Shown: piece after piece, positions 11,696 to 23,085 of the stretch
Position numbering within the stretch: the stretch's first letter is position 1
Layout: every line of letters begins with the position of its first letter
Source of the DNA: Procambarus clarkii
Taxonomy: Eukaryota > Arthropoda > Malacostraca > Decapoda > Cambaridae
Assembly (NCBI RefSeq): GCF_040958095.1
Contig: NC_091158.1
Span: 33,229,803-33,293,802 of the forward strand
Length of the DNA: 64,000 nt
Reading direction: 5' to 3'
The notes under the pieces: model-generated
The model's database searches: none
What the model was told of the DNA's origin: nothing
Seen by the model: only the letters and a program-made list of their open reading frames with translations
Made by a program: the position numbers and the translations under genes

Positions 11696-14077
11696 AACTC
11701 TGACACCCGAGTTTCCAAGAAGAGTCTCAAGGTTTGGTACACCAATGCAGATGGGGTAGCCAATAAAACAGAAGAGATAAAAGAAAGAGTTAGTGAGGCA
11801 GACCCAGACATAGTGGCAATAGTGGAAACTAAAATAAATGGCATGATCTCGGATGCAATCTTTCCAGAGGGGTACCAGGTGATAAGAAAAGAAAGGACAC
11901 AGAGACAGGGAGGAGGAGTGGCACTACTAATAAAGCGGAAATGGAAGTTTGATGAGCTGGAAAATCCGGGTACCAATGAAAGCACGAGCTTCATACATGG
12001 AACTCTCACAGTGAATGGGAAGAAGATTGAAATCTAGATACTCTACAATCCCCCACCAAACAGTAGTAGGCCCAGGCAGGAGTACGAGGACAGCAACAAG
12101 ACATGTATAGATGAACTCCAGAGGGCAGCAATTATAGCGCTTAGAATGAGAGTGAAGCTGCTGGTCATGGGGTACCTAAATCACGGAGCGATAGATTGGG
12201 AAACGAGGAATCCCCATGGCGGGGAGGAGACCTGGGGAGCGAAGCTGGTAGACGTTATTGATAGGAATTTCCTAACATAGCATGTGAAAGAAGATACTAG
12301 GGAAAGAGGAGGGGATACGCCCAGCCTATTAGATCTCATTTTCACCCAGAATGTAGAAGACATCGAGCAGTTGGAACATGAAATACCACTAGGAGCTAGT
12401 GACAATTGTGTCCTAGTCTTTGACTACATGATGGAGCTTAAAATTGTGACCAAAGGACAAGAGGTCCGGGAAAGGAGACTTGATTACAGAAAAGGGGACT
12501 ACAGAAGGATAAGGGACTACCTGGGAGAAGTGCAGTGGGAGGAAGAACTTAGAGGAAAAACAGTGCAAGGTATGATGAACCAAGTCATATTGAAATAAAA
12601 GGAGGCTGAAGCGAGATTTATTCCAACAATAAAGGAAAAAAGCAGGAGGGAATATAATAACCCGTGGTTTAATAGACAGTGTCAGGTAGCAAAGGTGAGA
12701 AGCAGGAGGAAGTGGAGGAAGTACAGAAGACAAAGGACAGAGGACAACAGGATTAGATGTAACAGAGCTAGGAATGATTACATTAACATAAGACGAGTGT
12801 CGGAAAGAAATTATGAGAATGATATTGCAGTCAAAGCGAAAAAGCAACCTAAATTACTACATAGCCATATAAAAAGGAAGATGTCGGTAAATGACCAAGT
12901 GACATGACTGAGGAAAACAGAAGGGGCATATACAGAAAGCGACAAGGAAATCTGTGAGGTACTGAATGCAAAATTCCATGGAGTGTTCACAACCGAGCCT
13001 GAGCAGCTTCCATTGTTAGAAGTGATTACCCAAGATGAAAGACTATCAGATATAGAGGTGACAGCAGAGGAGGTAATGAAACAGTTGACAACACTGGATG
13101 CAAATAAAGCGGTTGGACCAGGCAAAGTATCACCGTGGATACTTAAAGAGGCAGCGCAGGCTCTCAGCGTGCCTCTGGCAATGATCTTTAATGAGTCACT
13201 TATGTCGGGAGAATTGCCCAGTTGCTGGAAGGAGGCAAATGTCGTACCGATTTTCAAACAATGTTTGCGGATGACGCAAAATTAATGAGAAGAGTTGTGA
13301 CAGACGAGGATTGTAGGATCCTCCAAGAGGACTTAAACAGGTTGCAGAGATGGTCAGGGAAATGGCTACTGGAGTTTAACACCAGTAAATGTAAAGTTAT
13401 GGAAATGGGATCAGGTGACAGGAGACCAAAGGGACAGTACACAATGAAGGGGAACAGCCTACCTGTAACGATTCGAGAAAGAGACATGGGAGTGGATGTG
13501 ACACCTAATCTAACTCCTGAGGCACATATAAATAGGATAACAACAGCAGCGTACTCTACACTGGCGAAAATTAGAACGTCATTCAGAAACCTAAATGAGG
13601 AGGCCTTTAGGGCGCTTTACACTGCCTACGTGAGACCCCGTCTTGGAGTATGCCGCGCCATCATGGAGCCCCCACCTGAAGAAACACATAAAGAAACTGG
13701 AGAAGGTTCAGAGGTTTGCGACGAGGCTTGTCCCAGAGTTACGAGGGATGGGATATGAAGAGCGTCTGAAGGAACTGAACCTTACGACACTAGAGAAAAG
13801 AAGGGAGAGAGGAGATATGATAGGGACATATAAAATACTCAGGGGAATTGACAAAGTGGAAATAGATGAAATGTTCACACGTAATAATAACAGAACGAGG
13901 GGACATGGGTGGAAACTGGAAACTCAGATGAGTCACAGAGATGTTAGGAAGTTTTCTTTTAGCGTGAGAGTAGTGGAAAAATGGAATGCACTTGGGGAAC
14001 AGGTTGTGGAAGCAAATACTATTCATACTTTTAAAACTAGGTATGATAGGGAAATGGGACAGGAGTCATTGCTGTAA
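11696..14077 (+). pseudogene. CR1-like LINE copy 5 (second subfamily), ORF2 with deleted RT core
   Basis: The endonuclease starts at about 11720 (SLKVWYTNADGV). Stops lie at about 12037 and 12279, the frame ends again at 12596-12598, and another stop sits near 12905. The histidine of the SDH block reads Asn (GASDNCV, near 12397). The RT begins normally (VGPGKVSPWILKE, ANVVPIFK near 13250), then jumps at about 13258 directly to MFADDAKLMRR. The fingers and palm motifs between them are absent (about 500 bp compared with copy 3). A frameshift near 13650 separates the last ~140 codons, which are otherwise intact (MEYAAPSWSPHLKKHIKKLE to the stop at 14075-14077). Non-functional. Confidence 0.85.
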
Positions 14078-14163
14078 ACAACCGATAGCTGGAAAGGCGG
14101 GATCCAAGAGTAAATGCTCGATCCTGCAAGCAGAAATAGGTGAGTACACACACACACACACAC
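14078..14163 (+). repeat. CR1-like copy 5, 3' UTR, tail and short (AC)n
   Basis: The UTR is nearly identical to that of copy 3. It ends in AGAAATAGGTGAGTAC and then about nine AC units. Copy 6 follows directly. Confidence 0.8.
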
Positions 14164-15914
14164 AGGGTAGTAGTGATAATGTATCCAAGGAAGGGATCGG
14201 AAAGGAAAAGGTATAAATTACATGAGAGGAAAATATGTCGACTTGAGAACTTCCTATTAGGAATACCATGGGAAACAAAACTCAGAGAAAAGACTGAACA
14301 AGATATGATGGACTACGTCACCCAAAAGTGGCAGGAAGCAGCAGACAGGTTTATCCCGGCCCAAAGGAGAAACCTGAAAAGCAACAGAAGAATCCATGGT
14401 TCAATCAGGAATATAAGGTAGCGAAGGAATTGAGTACATGAACATGGGGACACTACAGGAGTAACTGAACACAATTGAGCAGAGAGAGATACCAGAGAGC
14501 CACAAATGAGTACCTCAGAGTGAGGAGAGAAGCAGAGAGACAATATGAAATGACATCGCGAGTTAAGCCAAGATTCAACCAAAATCACTCCACAACCACA
14601 TCAGCAGTGAAGGAACAAGTGATGAATCTGAGAAAAGGGGGAAATAGATATACAGAGAATGACAAGGACGTTTGTGAAGAACTCAACAAGAGATTCCAGG
14701 TGGTTTTCACAATAGAACAAGGAGAAGCCCCTGTACTAAGAGAGGGGGGACAAACCAAGGACCTTGGAGGAATTTGAGCTCACCAGTGATGAGGACGAAA
14801 GGAATCTGTTGGAGCTGAATGCGACAAAGTCTGTTGGGCCTGACCGAATCTCACCATGAATACTAAAAGAGAGAGTGCAGAAGCAATACATGTGCCACTC
14901 TCTGTGGTGTATAACAGTTCATTGTAAACTGGTGATCTACCGGAAAGCTGGAAGATAGCTAATGTAGTCCCAATATACAAAAAAGGGTGACAAACAAGAG
15001 ACACTGAATTACAGGCCAGTTTACCTAACTTGTATACCATGTAAGGTGATGGAGAAGATGGTGAGAAAAAGCCCCGTAGAACATCTGGCGGGAAAAAGTT
15101 TTGTAACACCCCACCAGCATGGGTTCAGGAATTGTAGGTCGTGCCTCAGAGGCTTCATAGAATTTTATGACCAGGCGACAAACATTAGGCAAGAAAGAGA
15201 AGGGTGGGCAGACTGCATTTTCTCGGACTGTCAGAAGGCCTTTGACAAAGTACCCCTTAAAAGTCTGTTACAAAAGTTGGGGGAAACAGGCAGAAGTAAT
15301 ATGTAAGGTGCTTCAGGGAATAACGGAGTATCTAAGCAACAGGAAACAGCGAGTAACTGTGAGAGAGGAGACATCAGAGTTACGATATGTCACCAGAGTC
15401 CCACGGGGTTCTGTACTTGGACCCATCCTGTTTCTGAAATATGTTAACGATTTTCCAGAGGGTATTGACTCATTCCTTTCAATGATTGTTGAAGATGCAA
15501 AGATTATGAGAAGACTCAAGATAGACAGAGACTGCAAAACGACCTGGACAAGCGCGAGGAATGATCTAGAAAATGGCTACTAAACTTTAACTCAGGAAAG
15601 TATAAAGTAATGAAATAAGGCGAAGGGAGCAGGAAGGTGAACACAAGGTACCATCTGAGAAGTGAAATCCTGCCAGAGTCAAATAGAGAGAAAGACCTAG
15701 ATATTGATATCACACCGAATCTATCCCAAGAAGCCCTCATCAAGTGGATATCATCAGCGGCATATGCTAGATTGGCCAACATAAGAACTGCCTTTAGAAA
15801 CTTGTGTAAGGAATAGTTCAGGACCCTGTATATCACTTGTCAGACCAATCCTTGAGTATGTAGCTCCAGCCTGGAGTCCATACCTAGTTAAAGACAAGAC
15901 AACGTTAGAGAAGA
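14164..15914 (+). pseudogene. CR1-like LINE copy 6, strongly degenerate, truncated at both ends
   Basis: It starts in the linker between endonuclease and RT (LRNFLLGIPWETKLREKTEQDMMDY spread over frames) and ends inside the RT C-terminus (WSPYLVKDKT region, about 15890). Several frameshifts and stops are present, for example near 14420, 14860, 15304 and 15583. The polymerase box is changed to MIVEDAKIM near 15480, so both the Phe-Ala and the first Asp context are altered. The 3' UTR and tail are missing; unrelated DNA begins near 15915. It is the oldest copy of the array. Confidence 0.75.
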
Positions 15915-17248
15915 AATATATACATAAGATGTGTATTAAAGGCCTTCGGATGTGAGCTTCTCGGGTTTCACGGCCCGGGTCTTGGTGTTGGGTAGTAGAG
16001 TCCATCATCACTTTTGGGACCACTTGGTTTAGTTTGCATGAAAGCTCATTGTCTTGAAGTTGGGAGGTGTACTACTCGGTGGCTGTCGTTGCAGGCTTGC
16101 AGTTTTATTGGGTTTTGCCCTTGTTTCAACTAGCTTTGCTTACCACTTCTAAAGGTTTGTCGAAGGCTTCGTGTCTTGCGGACGGCCTCCTGTTGTTTAA
16201 GACATCTCTTGAGAGTGAGAAGTCAGTTTATCTATATTTGTGGTGTAGTCAGTATCCTCTAATCGGTGTTCCTTTCACACATGAGTACAGCTGCAGGTGG
16301 ATTGGGAATAGTTGACTTCAATAATAAGTCGTTAACAATTCTTTCTGTTACCTCATATAAGAAGGCAATATTGTCGAGGGGAGTCGCGTTGTATTACTGT
16401 CGCTTGAGGCTTATTTATTTGCTCTACTAACGTGTTTGTAAGAACCCAGCCTTTGAACAGCTGTTATTTTGCTTGTTTGCAGTGCAAGTTCTTCGTCGAG
16501 AAAATCCACAAAAGCCGTGATAAGGATTCGAACCTATGTACTGAGGTATTTCCAGACACCCCTTCTAAGAGACTACACCACGACATTGGCATAAGAATTG
16601 CAACCTGGGGGTTGTGGTTAATCCTCGAAGATTCCTGAGACTTTCATTGAAGCCGAACCCGGGTTTCACCCTTTCCCACCCCCCATGCACTCTAGGGCTG
16701 CCGTCCAGTAATTCTGCCTCCGACGCCCCTCGTCCAATACACTCCTGTGGATTTTCTCATTGATATATCACGATGACGTGATTTCTTTGTGTTTGTTCTT
16801 CGTCGAGTTAGTAGAATTCTTGGTTTTGTTCCATTGAATTGTATGGCTGCGTATGAGGTTTTAGTGGGCCATGGAGTCCACAGGGTAGAGGAATAATACA
16901 CTTTGCTTGACTGGAAGGCTGTTTGGGCTGGCCTCCAAGTGTCGTTCCTAACACTTAAAAAGGAATGACTTACTGTCTTGTTATTTGCGCGAGACCCTTC
17001 CGACTAGTATCGTTTACAGACGTTTTGTATTAAGGATTCTGATTATTGAGTTCATTGTGGTGCATTTCAGTAATTGCACATATTATATTTTTATGAGTCT
17101 GCGGCCATTTTAGTGAACTGGCTTCGATGTATTATTTCTGCTCTCTGCCACAGCAACCTTATGAAAGACTTGTTATGCCTTTTATTGTTTTGGGTCCATG
17201 TAAGAAGTTGAAAAGTTCGGAGCACTTTGGTTATTGTTTGTGTGTTGT
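15915..17248. other. Non-coding stretch with one SINE
   Basis: I see no convincing gene. Open frames are short (up to ~110 codons) and unlike known families. A tRNA-like SINE lies at about 16500-16640. The right end runs into the 19-bp minisatellite. Confidence 0.6.
16500..16640 (-). mobile_element. tRNA-derived SINE (CCACAAGGG family)
   Basis: Read on the minus strand, the sequence contains GTGGTGTAGTCTC, then a perfect RNA polymerase III B box (GGTTCGAATCC), then CACGGCTTTTGTGGATTTTC. The same head and CCTTGTGGATTTGT tail are seen at about 36285-36433. It is a SINE and not a functional tRNA because the cloverleaf is incomplete. Confidence 0.55.
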
Positions 17249-19879
17249 GAGGGTGGACGAATACTCTGAGGGTGGACGAATACTCTGAGGGTGGACGAAT
17301 ACTCTGAGGGTGGACGGATAATCTGAGGGTGGACGAATACTCTGAGGGTGGACGAATACTCTGAGGGTGGACGGATAATCTGAGGGAGGACGGACGAATA
17401 CTCTGAGGACGGACGAATACTCTGAGCACGGACGGATACTCTGAGGACGGACGGATACTCTGAGGACGGACGGATACTCTGAGGACGGACGGATACTCTG
17501 AGGACGGACGGATACTCTGAGGACGGACGAATACTCTGAGGACGGACGAATACTCTGAGGACGGACGAATACTCTGAGGACGGACGAATACTCTGAGGAC
17601 GGACGAATACTCTGAGGACGGACGAATACTCTGAGGACGGACGAATACTCTGAGGACGGACGAATACTCTGAGGACGGACGAATACTCTGAGGACGGACG
17701 GATACTCTGAGGACGGACGAATACTCTGAGGACGGACGGATACTCTGAGGACGGACGAATACTCTGAGGACGGACGAATACTCTGAGGACGGACGAATAC
17801 TCTGAGGACGGACGAATACTCTGAGGGCGGACGAATACTCTGAGGGTGGACGAATACTCTGAGGACGGACGAATACTCTGAGGACGGACGAATACTCTGA
17901 GGACGGACGAATACTCTGAGGACGGACGAATACTCTGAGGACGGACGAATACTCTGAGGACGGACGAATACTCTGAGGACGGACGAATACTCTGAGGACG
18001 GACGAATACTCTGAGGACGGACGAATACTCTGAGGACGGACGAATACTCTGAGGACGGACGAATACTCTGAGGACGGACGAATACTCTGAGGACGGACGA
18101 ATACTCTGAGGACGGACGAATACTCTGAGGACGGACGGATACTCTGAGGACGGACGAATACTCTGAGGACGGACGGATACTCTGAGGACGGACGAATACT
18201 CTGAGGACGGACGAATACTCTGAGGACGGACGAATACTCTGAGGACGGACGGATACTCTGAGGACGGACGGATACTCTGAGGACGGACGGATACTCTGAG
18301 GACGGACGAATACTCTGAGGGTGGACGAATACTCTGAGGGTGGACGAATACTCTGAGGACGGACGAATACTCTGAGGACGGACGAATACTCTGAGGACGG
18401 ACGAATACTCTGAGGACGGACGAATACTCTGAGGACGGACGAATACTCTGAGGACGGACGAATACTCTGAGGACGGACGAATACTCTGAGGACGGACGAA
18501 TACTCTGAGGACGGACGAATACTCTGAGGACGGACGAATACTCTGAGGACGGACGAATACTCTGAGGACGGACGAATACTCTGAGGACGGACGAATACTC
18601 TGAGGACGGACGAATACTCTGAGGACGGACGAATACTCTGAGGACGGACGGATACTCTGAGGACGGACGAATACTCTGAGGACGGACGGATACTCTGAGG
18701 ACGGACGAATACTCTGAGGACGGACGAATACTCTGAGGACGGACGAATACTCTGAGGACGGACGAATACTCTGAGGGCGGACGAATACTCTGAGGGTGGA
18801 CGAATACTCTGAGGACGGACGAATACTCTGAGGACGGACGAATACTCTGAGGACGGACGAATACTCTGAGGACGGACGAATACTCTGAGGACGGACGAAT
18901 ACTCTGAGGACGGACGAATACTATGAGGACGGACGAATACTCTGAGGACGGACGAATACTCTGAGGACGGACGAATACTCTGAGGACGGACGAATACTCT
19001 GAGGACGGACGAATACTCTGAGGACGGACGAATACTCTGAGGACGGACGAATACTCTGAGGACGGACGGATACTCTGAGGACGGACGAATACTCTGAGGA
19101 CGGACGGATACTCTGAGGACGGACGAATACTCTGAGGACGGACGAATACTCTGAGGACGGACGAATACTCTGAGGACGGACGGATACTCTGAGGACGGAC
19201 GGATACTCTGAGGACGGACGGATACTCTGAGGACGGACGAATACTCTGAGGGTGGACGAATACTCTGAGGGTGGACGAATACTCTGAGGACGGACGAATA
19301 CTCTGAGGACGGACGAATACTCTGAGGACGGACGAATACTCTGAGGACGGACGAATACTCTGAGGACGGACGAATACTCTGAGGACGGACGAATACTCTG
19401 AGGACGGACGAATACTCTGAGGACGGACGAATACTCTGAGGACGGACGAATACTCTGAGGACGGACGAATACTCTGAGGACGGACGAATACTCTGAGGAC
19501 GGACGAATACTCTGAGGACGGACGAATACTCTGAGGACGGACGGATACTCTGAGGGTGGACGAATACTCTGAGGACGGACGGATACTCTGAGGGTGGACG
19601 AATACTCTGAGGACGGACGGATACTCTGAGGACGGACGGATACTCTGAGGGTGGACGAATACTCTGAGGACGGACGGATACTCTGAGGACGGACGGATAC
19701 TCTGAGGGTGGACGAATACTCTGAGGACGGACGAATACTCTGAGGACGGACGGATACTCTGAGGGTGGACGAATACTCTGCGGACGGACGGATACTCTGA
19801 GGACGGACGGATACTCTGAGGGTGGACGAATACTCTGAGTACGGACGAATACTCTGAGGACGGACGAATACTCTGAGGG
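17249..19879. repeat. 19-bp minisatellite, about 138 tandem units
   Basis: The basic unit is GAGGACGGACGAATACTCT. Variants carry GGATACTCT, GAGGGTGG and GAGGGCGG. Variant patterns recur: the rare GAGGGCGG unit occurs at 17821 and again at 18771, 950 bp (50 units) apart, and paired GAGGGTGG units recur at about 18319 and 19250 (49 units apart). The minus strand has no stop codon in any frame. Three units (57 bp) translate as one 19-residue period, which produces a 908-codon open frame with Arg/Pro/Ser-rich repeats. I regard this as a satellite and not a gene. Confidence 0.97.
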
Positions 19880-22130
19880 TAGGATTTTCAGAGTTTTGCT
19901 GAGCCGATTACAGACTATGTGGTGTTGGGAACGCTCGATTGCCTCTGCTCTATTCAAATAGTTTTCAGCAGAAAATGTTGTTTATGGCTGAGATGGAGTG
20001 GAGCCTCGTTTAGTGGTTTCTCTTTGTATGACTTTTTGTTTTTTTTCTGTGGGTTTTGTGCTTTGTTGTATGGCAGTGGTCCTTCCCTTTAGTGCCCCTT
20101 GGTTGGTATGGTGCCTGTGTTACACCGTTGTATAGTGTATTAAGTTGTTTCCTCACTGATCTTATTGTATTTACTCAGAGTGAGGTTTATTGTGTAATGG
20201 CTGCGAAGCTACTAAGGTCATCCATGTACGTCTTTATCTCATCTGGTGCGTGTTCCTGTTCTCTTTTTATTACACTGTGAGAGTCGCACCATCGCCTCTC
20301 AATATATATATTTAAAATTAATGGTAAGATGCTGAGAGCAATGAAATAAGGAGCACGTGGTAGTGTTATAAAATATAGAAATATAAACAGTTCCAGTTTT
20401 ATATCATTTATTTATACATAAAACAAATGGTACAATAGATGTCTATACACAACAGTCAGTTAAAACAATTCATCATACGCCGAGAAATCAGTGACACCTG
20501 CTAAACCTGGAAGAGTGGAAGCTATATCGCTCCCACCTGCCTCTCAAGCCTCACATATAACGTCGGCAAATAACAGCACCAAGACTGTAAAATGAAGTCT
20601 ATATGCAAAGGGAAGTAAAAACAGTAATTCCAACCTCCACTACCCACATTTTACCTCTAGGCCGCACAAAGCTGCAGTAGCGCATTGAATCAACATTCCA
20701 ATGAAGCTCTATGGCCTCCAAAAAATAACTCAAGCATAGAAATAACAATCTCAGTGTAATCCGAATGTGGACTAAAATTAATAATTCTTTACACAATATA
20801 CACAAAATAGCAAACCATATATACATATATAAATATAGGCAACGGAAACGCAAAGTACAACAAATCGACAGGTAGAAAAATGTTACAAGCAGTAAAACAA
20901 TCCTGACACCCTCCCCAAGCATCAACTTTAATCCCACCAACATTATACATTATCCTACCTTGCAGATAACCTCAGTGTCTTATTCACAGATTAATCTTCC
21001 TACCTCCCAGTCCGTACACAAAATATGTAATATTATTGAAGCAAAATCATAAACCTCAACAAATTCACTTGCACATCTGGTCGACACAAAGCTGCAATAG
21101 TGCCGTTTATCCAAGTCATTGGAGCAGCTCTGTTTAAAAAATAAAGTATTCGCAAAATTAGCACAATGACCATACTTGCTGTTCTTGGTGACCAACAATA
21201 CTACCCAGAAGAGTGTATTTCGTAAATGTAGCGATAGAAAAGCTCATGTTGTCTCAAGGTAATACACCTTTCACGAATTTTCACCCACAGCTCAGCTCAG
21301 TCACAGAGTTGGTATGCCACCACAGCAGAGGCCACAGAAGGAAACAAACTCTCAAACACATGTTTACAGCACATACGTAAAATGACTTTCACTCCACAAA
21401 CCCACCTCACACATCAGTATCACAAGCATAATAGGGACGAAACAGATGCAAGTTTAACATAGTCATACGTAATAGGGAACTAGCATGCATTTAACCAAAA
21501 TAATGTCGCATTTAAAAAAATAATAATATTAACATCATTCCATTGTATAATCTACTAAAATTTGATACAGAGTCTCCATAGACTTTAGTATACATTATGT
21601 ATCTCTATCTTGAACAGCTGAGTTGCAGAATCTGTGGTGAGAGTGACTAACACCGCCTTGACCACTACATGAGAGAATATGAACACCTGAGAGACATTAT
21701 AAATATGTGTAAAATAATAAGCTCCACATTGTTTGCGGCCCTACAGTGTTATAGGAAAACGCTATTTGTCATATATTGATTCTACTCCTAAAAGATTCCC
21801 TCATTTTGCACCCGCAGATAACGGAAGTTTTTAAGGGTTGACGTATGTTAACCTTCTTGTTTGAGGAGCTTTTCACTTGAGACAGTTAATCAAGTCCCAG
21901 CTGTGTTTGGGTACAAGTGACAGGATGAACAACCCAGCGGGTTTTCTTTCTATTGGGGAGTGTTGTACATGCTGCTATGGCGATATGTCCACTCACAGGA
22001 TGAGTGGCGATGCCCAATAAACTCACACTTCAGGGCAAAGTTAAAAACAAATAAAAATGACCTCGCCAGGTTTGATTAAATATTATAATTAAAGATAATA
22101 ACATATCAGAATACAACTTCAACTCATCTA
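19880..22130. other. AT-rich non-coding region, no gene seen
   Basis: Short ORFs only. Around 21890-22060 there is a stretch containing CCAGCGGGTTTTCTTTC and ACTCACAGGATGAGTGGC, but I cannot place it in an element family by eye. Confidence 0.5.
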
Positions 22131-22385
22131 ACATGACACATCCCAGGGAAGGTAGACCTGATTATGTCATTGACACGGTCTCATCGATAATGCTGCCAAA
22201 AGATCATTTGTTCACGAATTAGTTATTGGTCATTTTGTCATCCTCAGTTCATACACCATAAATAATGTCAAACTCCAAAGTTTTGAAACACAAAATAATC
22301 AATAGCCCTGAAAATTTACACATATACTTCATATATAGCATTTCTATGGTATAACTCTTACTGTTTTACTACCGTCAATGCATTA

Positions 22386-23085
22386 TATGAAGACCTGGTC
22401 TTTGAGGTAACCGCTTGTTATGACAATATTGTAAAATCCACAAGACCTAAAACAGCGAGGAAGGGACAGAGGTGGTTCACTGACTCACGCCTTCAGCCCC
22501 TACATGACAGAGTTCTCATCTTAGCTGAGCAGTATAAAAGACATAAAACCCTCTCAACATATTTCTTACGGCCAGCCGAGAGTTTAGAGAGCTAAAGGAA
22601 CAGGTGTATAACCAGCACAGGGTACAGTTCTTGCAAGGCATCAATCATGCAACACCCTCATCCCAAATGAGGAATAAAATTAAAAAGACTTATCATCCTA
22701 GCAGTCGTCTACTTGATCACCATTAACCGGCAAACTGTGTCGACATGCTGCTTCAATAATATGCAAGCACTGCCAGTATAAGCAGCCTGCCCCTATATGT
22801 ACAACACCATCTGGCTAGTACCAAAATATATCGTAAATTCAATATTGAAATTGCTTGTAGTGAAATAGGGCCAGATGATAACTATGACATAACCCCATTT
22901 TGAAATAAAAAAATTCCAAAAAAGGTAAGGCTACCTCTCCTGGAGAGGATGGCATAACACACAATACCATGAGAATACTTGCTGAGCTGCCAAACAATCC
23001 TTTGCTAGAATTGTTTAATCAAAATCTAAGGCAGGGTGCCTTACACGACCGCTGGACACAAGGACTCATAATACCCATACCCAAG
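22386..23085 (+). pseudogene. LINE-A copy 1, endonuclease-RT linker and RT N-terminus
   Basis: The frame starting near 22388 reads EDLVFEVTACYDNIVKSTRP and continues to a TAA near 22591, then continues in another frame with KEQVYNQHRVQFLQG and RNKIKKTYHPSSRLL. The RT entry block (SPGEDGITHNTMRILAELP, about 22936) and DRWTQGLIIPIPK (about 23050-23085) are clear. The frame stops where the foldback element begins, and the next residues resume at 25080. Confidence 0.75.

Noticed and set aside
17249..19879. CRISPR array
   Set aside because: Units are adjacent without unique spacers, and the context is eukaryotic.
17231..19957. 908-codon minus-strand ORF with regular Arg/Pro/Ser repeats
   Set aside because: It coincides exactly with the 19-bp minisatellite. 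Absence of stops is a property of the unit, and there is no domain, flanking exon or start context.
20599..21198. Minus-strand ORFs of 114 and 72 codons as small genes
   Set aside because: Hydrophobic, AT-driven composition, no domain, no splice or promoter context.
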